From: an uncultured Methylococcaceae bacterium
GTDB taxonomy: Bacteria > Pseudomonadota > Gammaproteobacteria > Methylococcales > Methylococcaceae
Direction: 5' to 3'
DNA length: 64,000 nt
Assembly (NCBI GenBank): GCA_903934875.1
Contig: CAIZPP010000116.1
Coordinates: 20,974-84,973 of the forward strand
Below are positions 37,598 to 47,384 of the stretch, piece after piece. The notes below the pieces were generated by a model. The model was given only the letters and a program-made list of their open reading frames with translations, did not search any database and was not told the origin of the DNA. Each line of letters starts with the position of its first letter. Within the stretch, counting starts at the first letter, position 1. The translations under genes were made by a program, and so were the position numbers.

Positions 37598-38242
37598 ATG
37601 AAACGAAAAAAACAGAAACCCGGCAATAAACAGTCGCTCGCCAAATTCAAGAAGGGCAGCGAAACCTATCGTCTTGTGGCATATGAAGTAACTTACGAAG
37701 CAATGAAAATACTGGGTTTGCCAGAACTCGTTGAGGAACGTTTGCCGGTTCTTCGTGAAATGGTCAAAAGCAACCCAAAACAAGCCATTCAAGAACTTCT
37801 TGTTCTAAAGCAAAACTATCCCGATGCCCCTGTTTTGTATAATTATTTATGTATGGCCTACGAATATTTAGGCAACTATGAGGCTGCTCGGGAGACAATT
37901 ATTGAGAATTATCAAAAAACCCCGGATTATCTGTTCGCCAAGATCAACTATGCCCAAATGTGCCTAATGGAAGGAAATAGCGACAAAATCCCCGAAATCT
38001 TCGACGGCAATTTTGACTTGTCGCTGCTATACCCACATCGGACTCGTTTCCATGTGTCAGAATTTACTGGTTTCACGGGAGTCATGTGCGCTTATTTTGC
38101 GTCCATAGGCAAGCAGGATACGGCGCAAATGCTGTATAAATCTCTGCTTAAAGTGGCACCGGATGAGCGTATCACTCGTTTTGCGGCGGGTTTTTTGTAT
38201 CCTACGTTCACGGACAAGCTTAAACAATTGCTTTGGCGATGA
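37598..38242 (+). CDS. TPR-repeat protein, function unknown
   Basis: About 214 residues. The N-terminus is strongly basic (MKRKKQKPGNKQSLAKFKKG). Tetratricopeptide-like helices run from about residue 60 to 130, including APVLYNYLCMAYEYLGNYEAA and PDYLFAKINYAQMCLMEGN, and again near the end (DTAQMLYKSLLKVAP). There is no signal peptide. ATG 37598 follows a TTG and lies immediately after a family D end. The partner is unknown. Confidence 0.7.
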   Translation: MKRKKQKPGNKQSLAKFKKGSETYRLVAYEVTYEAMKILGLPELVEERLPVLREMVKSNPKQAIQELLVLKQNYPDAPVLYNYLCMAYEYLGNYEAARETIIENYQKTPDYLFAKINYAQMCLMEGNSDKIPEIFDGNFDLSLLYPHRTRFHVSEFTGFTGVMCAYFASIGKQDTAQMLYKSLLKVAPDERITRFAAGFLYPTFTDKLKQLLWR

Positions 38243-38256
38243 AGGTAAAACAGGTC

Positions 38257-38397
38257 GTAGCCCGGATGGAGCCGTTTACGGCGCAATCCGGGATAGCGGC
38301 ACTTTGGCGATGAACAGCAATTCTCAGTTTGGCTCAAAGCTCCGTCATTTCGGCAGGGATGCCGAAATCCAGGCCAAGGACGGTAACAAGCCAACGG
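38257..38397. repeat. Dispersed repeats A (38257-38292) and G (38311-38397)
   Basis: GTAGCCCGGATGGAGCCGTT with GCGCAATCCGGG is repeat A. CGTCATTTCGGCAGGGATG, then CCGAAATCCAGGCCAAGG, is the close match of 3965-4050. Confidence 0.75.
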
Positions 38398-38471
38398 ATT
38401 TAAGCCTATCATAATCAACCAGTTTGCCATCCATAGACTCAACTCAGGAAAATTGTTCCCGGCCATATCCT

Positions 38472-38907
38472 TTACCAGATGTTGAACAGGCGTTCGCCGA
38501 GTTGGTAGCCCGACGAGGTGGTGGTGGACAAGGCGGTTTTTTCAATCACGCCGTTTTTCTGCAAGCGGTCCAATTGCCCGGCTATCGCGCCGGTTTCCAG
38601 CCCGGTGATTTCTTTGATGCGGGCGATTGCCACCGGGTTCCAGTTCAAGGCCACTGCGTCCAGCACGACACGGGCTTGCGGGGCGAGGTCTTCCACCCGC
38701 GCCTTGTATAGCACCGACACTTGGTCGAGCAGGCGTTCCAAGTCGCTCATCACATCCTCTTCCGGGTCGAGTTCCAGCAGCAAGCCTGGCAACTTGATGC
38801 ATCAACTCGGTTTTGCCTACCCGCCTAGCCGCCAACATCAACACGTTTTTGTCGCGTTTGAAATGCTTAAATAATTGCTCGGTTTCTTGTTCGCGGTCAA
38901 AAAACAT
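38472..38907 (-). pseudogene. Internally deleted AAA ATPase (archaeal-ATPase-like)
   Basis: The 5' part reads MFFDREQETEQLFKHF and LMLAARRVGKTELMHQVA, an N-terminal Walker A of the kind found in Pfam ATPase_2-like proteins. The frame then shifts near 38800. The other frame supplies only the C-terminal winged-helix portion (YKARVEDLAPQARVVLDAVA, ITGLETGAIAGQLDRL, SGYQLGERLFNIW). The whole central ATPase, some 200 residues, is absent. It is a deletion remnant. Confidence 0.75.
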
Positions 38908-39008
38908 CGCGTGCCTCGCTGCTTGCCAAGAAATCTTATGAACTGTCTAAATACAATATTGTATATATACAGTTTTGTAAAGTTCGTATGAAAGCCGTAC
39001 GACTTACA

Positions 39009-39152
39009 TAACCGATGTTACGCAACCGTGTAGCTGTAGCCCGGATGTTGTGGAGTGCGGCGACTCGTCGCCGCCTTTTGCGTCCAGGGGCGACGAGTCG
39101 CCGCACTCCACAAGTTGCCATCTTCTAGCGATGACTACGTAACATCAGTAAC
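39009..39152. repeat. Family B MITE-like element, copy 3 (reverse orientation, 144 bp)
   Basis: TAACCGATGTTACGCAACC opens and ACTACGTAACATCAGTAAC closes the element. The interior GC hairpin is the same as in copies 1 and 2, inverted. It directly abuts a partial family D copy. Confidence 0.88.
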
Positions 39153-39247
39153 TAAAAATGGATATCCAAACAACCTTTGGTTGAAAAAAATATCTAGCAA
39201 CAACCAGAAGCCTTATCAAGCAACCGATTGATGTTGAAAACGCTGTA
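39150..39247. repeat. Family D element, partial (truncated by family B copy 3)
   Basis: The sequence from ACTAAAAATGGATATCCAAA to GATTGATGTTGAAAACGCTGTA matches the reverse complement of 55274-55396 over about 98 bp. The missing end is exactly where family B begins. Confidence 0.8.
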
Positions 39248-39552
39248 TATCACACACACCTAGGCCATTTGACACACCCATAAAGTAGACGGTGCATTGC
39301 TGAAACGGACAGCGAGGGGTGCTATTGAAAGTGATGCAGACGAATCCTCCGGGTGGTCGTTGAATTTACACCGGGAGTGCAAGGCCTGCCTTGCCTTTCG
39401 ATGCCCTCGCAAGGCAGGCCATGCACTTCCGAACACTTTTAATCGTACCCGGCATTGTGCGACTAATCATGGGTCTTGTTTAAATTGGCGCAAAACTTGT
39501 ATATATATCTGATTTCACTCTCCAGCCCAACCCATACACGTTTTTTGACGCT
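39248..39552. other. Gap before the PepSY gene with repeat E
   Basis: 39374-39430 is repeat E (GGAGTGCAAGGCCTGCCTTG with GCAAGGCAGGCCATGCACTTC). No gene is supported. The sequence just upstream of the PepSY start is AT-rich (GTATATATATCTGATTTCAC) and may hold its promoter. Confidence 0.5.
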
Positions 39553-40944
39553 ATGAAAACAACAACCCCACACTTCAAAAATGCCGCGAAGAAGCAGCGT
39601 AGCCTGTCCTACAATGCCGTTTGGCGCTGGCACTTTTACGCCGGGTTATTTTGTATCCCGTTTGCCATCTGGCTTTCCATCACTGGAGCGATTTATTTAT
39701 TCAAACCGCAAATTGAAACATGGCTGGACAGCACCTACGACAGCCTAGTCATCACCGGGCAACGGGCAACGCCGAAAGCCCAAGTGGCGGCGGCTTTGGC
39801 AGCCGTTCCCGGCTCGGTGTTAAATGCCTATGAGATGCCACTCACACAGAATTCAGCAGTCCGCATATTGGTAGGCAAGGACAAAGAATTGACGCGGGTT
39901 TATGTCCACCCGCAAACCTTGGAAATATTGAAGGTGGCCGAGGAAGACGGGCGGTTAATGAGAGTCGTGTTCCGTCTGCACGGCGAGTTGCTGCTAGGTG
40001 ATAAGGGTTCCATGCTGGTGGAATTGGCTGCATCATGGCTGATTGTGCTCATCATCACAGGGCTTTACCTATGGTGGCCGCGCAACTCATCTGGTCTGGC
40101 GGGTATAGCCTATCCCCGGCTGACCCGTGGTGGCCGGACCTTCTGGCGCGACATCCATTCTGTCACTGGCTTATGGGTGTCTTTTTTTGTGTTGTTTCTG
40201 CTGATCAGTGGTTTGCCTTGGGCGAAATCTTGGGGTGGCATGTTGAAACAATTGCGCCAAAGCGGGCAGACCACGATAGTGAAGCAGGATTGGACAACCG
40301 GGCGTTCCTCGGAACTTTCCGAGCGGCTAGCCAATAACACGCCAGCGGGCGGTGGTGCTGGGCACGGCGGACATGAGGGGCATAACATGGCGGGCGCTGT
40401 CCCGTTCGACATTACTATACTGGACCGGCTAGTCGAAACCGTGGCGGCGCAAAATCTGGCTCCGCCGACTCTAATCTCTCCGCCAAACAAGGCCAACGCA
40501 TCCTGGTCTGCGCGTTCGGACAGCCAGAACCGAACCTTGCGTGCCAGCCTTAAATTCGATGCGGCAACTGGAGGCATCATTGAGCGCAAAGACTTTGCAC
40601 AGCGCCCCTTGCTTGATCGCATCATCGGCACCGGGGTCGCCGCGCACGAGGGCCAGTTGTTCGGATGGTTCAATCAGGCACTAGGCTTGTTTACGGCACT
40701 TGGCGTGCTCGTGGTTGCGGTCAGTTCGGTGGTCCTGTGGTGGGGGAGGCGGCCGGTCGGTACGCTGGGCGCACCGGTGACACCCAATCGTCCGCCCCTG
40801 CCGATTTATCTAGGCGTGATTGTCATTGTGCTGGGAACGCTGCTGCCGTTTCTAGGGCTTTCGCTAATCGCCATCTTGATTATTGAGTTTATCGCATTGC
40901 GCAGACTTGCACCGGTACGGAGTTTTCTGGGGATTGGGCAGTAG
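39553..40944 (+). CDS. PepSY-associated transmembrane protein
   Basis: 463 residues with four membrane spans typical of the PepSY_TM family: HFYAGLFCIPFAIWLSITGA, LAASWLIVLIITGLYLWW, FFVLFLLISGLPWAK and the C-terminal pair from ALGLFTALGVLVVAVSS. Conserved WRWHFYAGL and RLHGELLLGDKG carry the His residues. The periplasmic loop has a His/Gly cluster GAGHGGHEGHNM near residue 275. Family members work with TonB receptors in siderophore or metal uptake, some as ferric reductases. A TonB receptor is convergent downstream. Confidence 0.85.
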   Translation: MKTTTPHFKNAAKKQRSLSYNAVWRWHFYAGLFCIPFAIWLSITGAIYLFKPQIETWLDSTYDSLVITGQRATPKAQVAAALAAVPGSVLNAYEMPLTQNSAVRILVGKDKELTRVYVHPQTLEILKVAEEDGRLMRVVFRLHGELLLGDKGSMLVELAASWLIVLIITGLYLWWPRNSSGLAGIAYPRLTRGGRTFWRDIHSVTGLWVSFFVLFLLISGLPWAKSWGGMLKQLRQSGQTTIVKQDWTTGRSSELSERLANNTPAGGGAGHGGHEGHNMAGAVPFDITILDRLVETVAAQNLAPPTLISPPNKANASWSARSDSQNRTLRASLKFDAATGGIIERKDFAQRPLLDRIIGTGVAAHEGQLFGWFNQALGLFTALGVLVVAVSSVVLWWGRRPVGTLGAPVTPNRPPLPIYLGVIVIVLGTLLPFLGLSLIAILIIEFIALRRLAPVRSFLGIGQ

Positions 40945-41026
40945 AGTGATTTCTAATAATGAATCCACTAAAACCGAAATGAGTTGTCCACGAAAATCAT
41001 GAACAATTCCTCCACAAATCACCTTG

Positions 41027-41076
41027 CCAAGCTGGTGCTTGGCGTTCCCTCTGGGAGCGCCAAGCACCAGCTTGGC
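41027..41076. repeat. Palindromic repeat F, copy 2
   Basis: GCCAAGCTGGTGCTTGGCG and GCGCCAAGCACCAGCTTGGC are separated by a short loop. It lies between the convergent PepSY and TonB receptor genes, where it could act in termination. Confidence 0.8.
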
Positions 41077-41180
41077 CTTTGTATGGGATGTTCTTTATTG
41101 GATACTAACTAACCTCCTGCCATCCAAAAAAGTTAAAAAATATATCCTCACCTACTTAACCCACCTACAAAATACTCGAA

Positions 41181-43775
41181 TCAGAAGTTATAACCAACCT
41201 GGAGGAAATACGAACGCAAAGGTAGGGGATGGTTGTAAAACCCTTGGAAGTTGTTGACGTTGTTTATGCCCATCGAAACATGGCCTTTTTCAAGAAACCG
41301 GTAGGTTGCCTTCAAGTCCACATAAACCGAACGGCTAAACTCCGAGTAGGATGCAATCTGTTGGTCCCGGTTGTCCAACTGGCTGTACATCTTGCTCTGG
41401 TAGCGGGTGCCCACAGTGAAATCCCAGTCGCGTTCGTAGTGATAAGTCAGTAACAGATTGGCGCGGTAGTGCGGCATCAGCGGGAAATCCTTGCCCACAT
41501 ACAGCGGATTGTTCGGATTGGAAATGATTTTCGCATTCAACATCGTGGTATCCACTTTCATGTCAAAATCAGAACCGAACATCCGGTCTTGGTTGAAGGT
41601 CAAATCCAAACCATTGGTTTCCTCTTCGCCGATGGACGCATAGGTATTGCTCAACACCGTCGAAGTCGGTGTGGCGTAAAACAATTGGCTGTAGATTGCA
41701 TTACGGATATTCTCATGGAATAGATTCAAGCGCACATAGCCATTGGTAAAGTCATATTCCAGCAACAGGTTATGGTGCAGACCGTTTTCCGGGCGCAAAT
41801 TGGGGTTAGCGATGTTCTGGCTACCGTTCAGGCTAATCGAACTTGCAAACAGTTCCTCGGCAATCGGGAAACGATAGGCTTGGGCAAAGGAGTAGCGGAA
41901 TTTCCAATGGTCCGGCTCAAACCCCAGCGAGAACTTGGGCGAAAACGCCGACTTTTGCCGGTCTGGCGGCGGGGCTGATTGGGGGATGGCACCACTTCCG
42001 GTAAGTGCCGTCGGGCCTTTGTAAGAAACACCGCTAAAGGAATTCCAACGCTCCAGGCGCGTGCCTAACGTCGTATCCCAATCCTGCACGAAACGCCAAG
42101 TCAATTGCCCGAACAAAGCCGAGGTATCGGTGGACCCGGCGCTCTGCACGGCCACACTGTTTTCAGTCGAGTTAAAAACATTGGTGGAATTGTACTGGGT
42201 CAAGCCCAAATGCGCATGTTGAAATTGAAACCCCGTGGCAAACGACAAATCCTTGTTGTTGAAAAATTCTTGGTTGTCGAACTTGGTGGAGAAGGTCGTC
42301 CAGCCGGTATTGTCATAGCGGCTAATCAAGCCACCCGGTGTATGGTTGGCATTCTTAATGAAGTTCGGATCGTTGGGATTGAGGGCCGAGGCAATCGTGA
42401 CATCCTTCATGACGATAAAATAAGAGGCATTGGTGTCGTTGTTCCAATGATCGCTGATGCGGCCCTTGAGTCCCACGCCCATATTCAATGTCTGTCTGAC
42501 TTGGTTAGATGTGCCGAGGTTGCAGGGGGACGGTGCGATTGCAAAGCCATTGTAGTTATACGTTGTCGTGCCGGCGGTCGCGCTGCAACTGCTGCTGAAG
42601 TTAGGATTGTAGTTCGATGTGCCAAAAATGGTTTGCCCTTGGGGGTTGGCCAGATAGCTTTGGCCAGTATTATTAACATTGAGGTTTTCGAAGGCTAATA
42701 GGAAATTGGTTTTGAGATCGGGGTTGATGTCGTAATTTCCCTTCCATTTGAACAAATCATCAATGGAGTTGCCATAGCCATTATCGCCGTAAGAAAGCCG
42801 CGGCAGCCCGGATCGTGCGCCAAGATTGGCCAGCGTACCCACCGATTTTGGGTCCAGTTCATAATAGGCACCATAGATGGGATTCTTTAGCGCGGAACCA
42901 GTGGCCCGCAACAATGGACCTCCTGCCACGCCTGAGGTATTCATATAATTGTACGTAGTCATCGGCTGGCCTTCGTTCTCGAGATGGTTGTACGAGAAAT
43001 AGGTGCTGAAATCGCCGAACTTGTCGCCGTAGGAGCCGAATGTCTTGAAACCTTGCAGATTCTTGTTGGAACCTTCGTAATGGTAAGGCTGCAACATATA
43101 AGTCGCTTCGGTGTAAATCTCACGTTTTTGCGGGTTATTTGTATTGATGTTCACTACGCCGCCCATCGCATTGCCGCTATATTCGGCGGCAAACGGCCCG
43201 CCTATGACATCCACCGATTTAGTTTCGCCAGGGGAGGCAAGGCCCCAACGCGGTGTGCCGTTGTAGCTGGCTTGCAGCGGATTCCAGATCGGCAGGCCAT
43301 CCACGAATGCCATGACCCTTGCGCTTTGGTACGGACTGGAGCCTCTCATGCCGATGGGCGCATTGGGGTCGCCTATATAGCGTTGGCGGACGTACACTCC
43401 GGATTCATATTTCACCATGTCCGAGGTGGTGATCGCGTTGAAGGTCTCGATTTGTGCCTTGGTGACTCTGGTCGAAGGGCTGGGGAAATTCGTCAGCGTC
43501 CTCGCCGCCGAAGCTGCCTCGACTGCACCTTCCGGCTGGCCGCCCTGCATCCCCGTGACGACAATGGTTGGCAGCTCGGTCGTAGAGGCTTGTTCGGAAG
43601 ACGGTTTTAGGGGTGCGACGGCTTCAGGGGCTGTGGTTTTGGGTTTTGCCGGGTGCTTGGCTGTGGCTTTTGGCCTATGGGTTTGGGGGCTTGCCGCTTG
43701 CTCGGCCTGTGCGCTCAACGAACATGCCACCGTGGCCGGAAGCAAGAGCGCGGCGTAAATCGTCTTGTTTTTCAT
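41181..43775 (-). CDS. TonB-dependent outer-membrane receptor
   Basis: 864 residues. The signal peptide is MKNKTIYAALLLPATVACSL, cut near AQA-EQA. A Pro/Lys/Ala-rich linker follows, then the TonB box-like ELPTIVVTGMQ. The plug has RVTKAQIETFNAITTSDMV, YIGDPNAPIGMRGSS, VDGLPIWNP and GPFAAEYSGNAMGGVVNI. The barrel ends in LRSYFLQVGYNF with the terminal Phe needed for insertion. Substrate is unknown; neighbouring PepSY-TM and copper ATPase genes suggest a metal chelate. It diverges from the P-type ATPase. Confidence 0.92.
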   Translation of the reverse strand: MKNKTIYAALLLPATVACSLSAQAEQAASPQTHRPKATAKHPAKPKTTAPEAVAPLKPSSEQASTTELPTIVVTGMQGGQPEGAVEAASAARTLTNFPSPSTRVTKAQIETFNAITTSDMVKYESGVYVRQRYIGDPNAPIGMRGSSPYQSARVMAFVDGLPIWNPLQASYNGTPRWGLASPGETKSVDVIGGPFAAEYSGNAMGGVVNINTNNPQKREIYTEATYMLQPYHYEGSNKNLQGFKTFGSYGDKFGDFSTYFSYNHLENEGQPMTTYNYMNTSGVAGGPLLRATGSALKNPIYGAYYELDPKSVGTLANLGARSGLPRLSYGDNGYGNSIDDLFKWKGNYDINPDLKTNFLLAFENLNVNNTGQSYLANPQGQTIFGTSNYNPNFSSSCSATAGTTTYNYNGFAIAPSPCNLGTSNQVRQTLNMGVGLKGRISDHWNNDTNASYFIVMKDVTIASALNPNDPNFIKNANHTPGGLISRYDNTGWTTFSTKFDNQEFFNNKDLSFATGFQFQHAHLGLTQYNSTNVFNSTENSVAVQSAGSTDTSALFGQLTWRFVQDWDTTLGTRLERWNSFSGVSYKGPTALTGSGAIPQSAPPPDRQKSAFSPKFSLGFEPDHWKFRYSFAQAYRFPIAEELFASSISLNGSQNIANPNLRPENGLHHNLLLEYDFTNGYVRLNLFHENIRNAIYSQLFYATPTSTVLSNTYASIGEEETNGLDLTFNQDRMFGSDFDMKVDTTMLNAKIISNPNNPLYVGKDFPLMPHYRANLLLTYHYERDWDFTVGTRYQSKMYSQLDNRDQQIASYSEFSRSVYVDLKATYRFLEKGHVSMGINNVNNFQGFYNHPLPLRSYFLQVGYNF

Positions 43776-44099
43776 TTTATATGATTAAGCTGGGTCAGTT
43801 ATTGGTTTTAGGTGCATCCAATTTGACTTGGCAATAATTGGGCCAATATATGGCAGTTGTTCGCTAATATTTCTAGAGAGCGCATCTGCTAGGCGATGCC
43901 CTGCATATGATGGGATGATAGCCGTATAAGAGTATGCGAAAAATAGGTTATATAACCCATGTATGTGGCATATGACACAATTTGATAACTACTTCCATAT
44001 CACCTAATATTCGAGTGAAACGGGAGTAGTTTTTAAACATGAAAACGTTGTATGCTATCGCATATACTGCGATGACCTGTCATTCTGATAAACTTTGCC
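43776..44099. promoter_or_regulatory. Divergent control region of TonB receptor and copper ATPase
   Basis: 324 bp. It contains AATAGGTTATATAAC at 43942-43956, repeated exactly at 47758-47772, and GTGGCATATGACACAAT at about 43966-43982, related to words near 48046 and 61300. A degenerate family D right end (CATGAAAACGTTGTA, 44038-44052) lies 48 bp before the ATPase start. An operator role is inference. Confidence 0.4.
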
Positions 44100-46580
44100 A
44101 TGACTTTGCAAACCCAATACCTCCCTGGACACTTCCAACTTGTCCATAGCCTCAGCCGCCGGGTTCGCTTCATCGTCCCTAGCTTAATCAAGGATTTCGA
44201 GCGTATCTATGTTCTAGCCATACTGCTGCGCAAGCATCAGGGGATACTCAAGGTTCGTGCTGTCCCCGAAATCGCTTCGGTGGTGTTGCACTTCGATCCC
44301 CGCGTTCTGCCCAAACCCAATCTGCTGGGTTTGCTGGACCGGCTTATCGCCAATCTAAGCGGCGAATCGACGGCAAAACCACGACTTGCTTTGACTTACA
44401 ATCCCACGCAGGGCTTTGCCAGCCTCCCGGTCCGCCAATACTGCCTATCCGTCGAGGGGATGACCTGCCCGTCTTGCGCCTTGCTGATCGAAATCCGTTT
44501 GCAGCGCGACCCGCGCATTGTCTCTGCCGCCGTTAACTTTAGCACTGGAACCGCGATGGTCCAAGGCAAAATCGACAAGGAAGCCTTATTCGTGCAAATG
44601 GCAGACATGGGTTACCGGGTATATCCCTTGGATACCCTCTCGCAGCGAAAATTGTTGTCAGCGCGAGAAAAGCAGCGTCTTGCCAAGTCCAAAAACCGGG
44701 CGATTTGGTCAAACCTGCTCAACTTGCCAGCCTTGTACATTGCCTTTTCGGCCCCGCATAGCCGCTGGCTGCATTGGCTGGAATTTGGCTTTACCCTACC
44801 TGTCGCGCTATGGGCGGGCTGGCCCTTCTTTGCGAAAGCCTGGTCACACTTTACCAAACATCGTGCCAGTAGCATGGATACCTTGCTTGCCCTAGGCATC
44901 GGGCTAGCCTACAGCCAAGGGCTTTTTGCCTTGCTTGCCAAGCGTCGCGGCCAATTCTTCCAGGCTGCGGCAGGGGTTGTTTCCATCGTGCTGCTGGGGC
45001 GTTACCTTGAAGACCGTGCCAAGGCAAAGACCCATGCCGCGATACGCCGGCTAATAGACGGTCAACCGCAAACCGCCAATGTGTTGCGCGAGGGGCGGGA
45101 GTTGTCCATAGCCATTGATGATATCAATATCGGCGAAGTTTTCTTGGTGCGCCCCGGCGAGCGGATTCCCACTGACGGCATCGTTGTGGACGGGCTGTCC
45201 ACTGTGGATGAGTCCTTGCTGACCGGCGAAAGCCTTCCCGTAGTAAAAGAGGTCGGTGCGAAACTGATCGGCGGCTGTGTCAACGGCGGCGGGGCAGTGT
45301 GGGCGCGGACTACCGCCGTTGGCAGCAATACTGTGCTGGCGGGGATCATCCATCGGGTGGATCATGCCCAAAGCAGCAAACTGCCCATCCAAAGCAAAGT
45401 GGACAGGGTTAACGCTGTGTTCATGCCCGGCGTAATGGGTGTTTCCGCCCTGACTTTCCTTGGTTGGCTGGCTGCGGGGTACGGCCCCGAACGTGCGCTG
45501 GCCCAAGCCATATCCGTGTTACTCGTCGCCTGTCCCTGCGCCTTGGGGACGGCAACTCCGGCGGCGGTCATGGTTGGTGCGGGCGAATCGGCGCGCCGGG
45601 GAATTTTCCTCCGCAATGCCGAAAGCCTGGAAAGCGCCGCGAAACTGAATGTCGTCGTATTTGACAAAACCGGCACCATCACCGAGGGAGAGCCAAAGCT
45701 CACCGATCTAGTCAATCTCTCGGGTGAGGCGGACGGAAGAATGCTCGTCTTGGCGGCAGCGGCGGAATCCAGCGCCGGACATTATCTGGGGAACGCCCTA
45801 ATCGCCAAGGCTAAGGAGGAAAACCGTACGATTCCCGCATCGGAAGGATTCGACAATGTTCCGGGGCGCGGCATCAGCGCAACAGTGGAAGGTCAGCGGG
45901 TACTGGTAGGCAACCGAAGCTGGCTGGAAAGCCAGGGTGTGTCCGCAGAGCCATTGTTGGCAGCGGCCAATGGACTGGCCGTTCAAGGAAAGACGCCCAT
46001 ATTTCTCGCTGTGGAAGGCAAAGCAGTAGCCTTGTTCGGCATCGCCGACCAGCCCCGTGCCAATGCGAAGGAAGCCATTGAGCGTTTGCACCGGCTGAAC
46101 ATAAAAACACTGATGGTAACGGGCGACACTCAGGCCACCGCCGACTGTATTGCCCGCCTAGTCGGCATCGACACCGTCATTGCCAACGCAAACCCGCAGC
46201 GGAAACTGGAAATCGTCCGGGAGCTGCAAATCCAGGGCGGCAGGGTCGGCATGATTGGCGATGGGGTAAACGATGCCCCTGCCCTAGCGGCGGCGGATGT
46301 CGGTTTTGCCATTGGATCAGGCACTGATTTAGCTTTGGAAACCGCCGACATGCATCTGGCTCGGGGCGACATCGCCAAAGTGGCCGATGCGATGGAACTC
46401 GGCGCGGCCACAATCCGGGCCGTCCGGCAAAACCTAATCTGGGCGGTCGGCTACAATTCCCTTTTCATTCCCTTGGCCGCGTTCGGCAAACTCGGCCCGT
46501 TGTCTGCATCCATTAGCATGTCCGTCAGTTCGCTTGGCTTGATCCTCAACGCACTGCGCCTTCAAAGCAAAAAATCTTAA
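44100..46580 (+). CDS. Heavy-metal P1B-type ATPase, CopA-like
   Basis: 826 residues. An N-terminal degenerate domain (residues about 10-90, [17 protein letters not shown]) resembles the HMA-2 type and lacks the metal Cys pair. A classical HMA domain follows with [14 protein letters not shown] near residue 120. The transmembrane site is [15 protein letters not shown] near 479. [12 protein letters not shown] (about 522) and [13 protein letters not shown] are intact. The usual SEHPL motif reads [10 protein letters not shown], with Pro replaced by Tyr. The last spans have [13 protein letters not shown] and [17 protein letters not shown], the Cu(I)-type pattern. The likely role is copper export or delivery across the inner membrane. 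Confidence 0.92.
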   Translation: MTLQTQYLPGHFQLVHSLSRRVRFIVPSLIKDFERIYVLAILLRKHQGILKVRAVPEIASVVLHFDPRVLPKPNLLGLLDRLIANLSGESTAKPRLALTYNPTQGFASLPVRQYCLSVEGMTCPSCALLIEIRLQRDPRIVSAAVNFSTGTAMVQGKIDKEALFVQMADMGYRVYPLDTLSQRKLLSAREKQRLAKSKNRAIWSNLLNLPALYIAFSAPHSRWLHWLEFGFTLPVALWAGWPFFAKAWSHFTKHRASSMDTLLALGIGLAYSQGLFALLAKRRGQFFQAAAGVVSIVLLGRYLEDRAKAKTHAAIRRLIDGQPQTANVLREGRELSIAIDDINIGEVFLVRPGERIPTDGIVVDGLSTVDESLLTGESLPVVKEVGAKLIGGCVNGGGAVWARTTAVGSNTVLAGIIHRVDHAQSSKLPIQSKVDRVNAVFMPGVMGVSALTFLGWLAAGYGPERALAQAISVLLVACPCALGTATPAAVMVGAGESARRGIFLRNAESLESAAKLNVVVFDKTGTITEGEPKLTDLVNLSGEADGRMLVLAAAAESSAGHYLGNALIAKAKEENRTIPASEGFDNVPGRGISATVEGQRVLVGNRSWLESQGVSAEPLLAAANGLAVQGKTPIFLAVEGKAVALFGIADQPRANAKEAIERLHRLNIKTLMVTGDTQATADCIARLVGIDTVIANANPQRKLEIVRELQIQGGRVGMIGDGVNDAPALAAADVGFAIGSGTDLALETADMHLARGDIAKVADAMELGAATIRAVRQNLIWAVGYNSLFIPLAAFGKLGPLSASISMSVSSLGLILNALRLQSKKS

Positions 46581-46781
46581 ATCTAAGCCAAATGCCACAA
46601 AGACGTAGTTATTTGACTCTATTCCTGACTGCCAACTGCCGTAAAGCGAGTTAGCACAGCCAAATATACCCTCTTAACCAGTGATTTAAAGACTGCTAAA
46701 CCATAATTTTTTGTGGCACGAATAATGCTGTAAAATATTGTTACACCAATTGTATCGGCTTAATTTTAGGAGATAGTTCAC

Positions 46782-47135
46782 ATGTTAATGGGCGCACTTG
46801 CCATTTTTACCCTTGTCGCAGTGATGGGTTTGTCCATCATACCCAGCATTTGGCGCGGTTATCCCGTTGAAGCGGGTTATCCATTACTGCACGGAGCCGC
46901 CTCTTTGCTGGGTTCGGCTCTGGTGATACTCGCAGCATTGGCGGGAGACACCCGATTGTATTTAAACATCGGCTTGGCCGTGGTCATTATCCTGTTGGGT
47001 GTGACGATGGGCGTTTTTGCAAAGCGGGGGAAAAAACCACCCAAGGGCATTGTAATCACCCATGTGGGGCTAGCGGTAGCCTGTTATGGCATACTCGGAT
47101 TTTTCACCTTTAACCCTGGCGTGGAACTGCTGTAA
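46782..47135 (+). CDS. Small polytopic membrane protein, unknown
   Basis: 117 residues and four predicted helices: GALAIFTLVAVMGLSII, AASLLGSALVILAALAG, LNIGLAVVIILLGVTMGVFA and ITHVGLAVACYGILGFF. A basic loop KRGKKPPKG lies between helices 3 and 4. GGAGA (46769-46775 region, TTTAGGAGATAGTTCAC) supplies a ribosome-binding site. It is followed by a terminator, so it is monocistronic. I do not recognise the family. Confidence 0.65.
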   Translation: MLMGALAIFTLVAVMGLSIIPSIWRGYPVEAGYPLLHGAASLLGSALVILAALAGDTRLYLNIGLAVVIILLGVTMGVFAKRGKKPPKGIVITHVGLAVACYGILGFFTFNPGVELL

Positions 47136-47168
47136 ATCGCAACGTAATCCTCTTTTTCTAAATGTTTG

Positions 47169-47205
47169 CGGGCGGATGTGTAATGCATCCGCCCGTATTT
47201 TTTTA
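47169..47205 (+). terminator. Rho-independent terminator
   Basis: CGGGCGGATGTGTAATGCAT then CCGCCCGTATTTTTTT: an 11-bp stem and T-run 33 bp after the preceding stop. A related hairpin is at 55216-55254. Confidence 0.88.
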
Positions 47206-47291
47206 GGAATTGGACATTTGCCCAAGACATCAAAGCATCGCCGGGAAGGCGCGATTGGATAAAGTGCAAGGGGTGCGATTAAAAGTGATGC

Positions 47292-47384
47292 CGGAGTGCA
47301 AGGCCTGCTTTGCAGTGCAGTGCATCTAAAGGCAAAGCCAGCCTAGCAAATCAATCTAAAGGCAAGGCAGGCCTTGCACTCCAG
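47292..47384. repeat. Repeat E, double copy
   Basis: Two overlapping E units: GGAGTGCAAGGCCTGCTTTG...GGCAAAGCCAGCC and CTAAAGGCAAGGCAGGCCTTGCACTCC. It supplies the last ~15 codons of the small gene on the minus strand. Confidence 0.75.

Noticed and set aside
42984..43610. 208-codon frame opposite the TonB receptor
   Set aside because: Composition is that of a shadow of the receptor gene, and the receptor plug motifs on the other strand are unambiguous.
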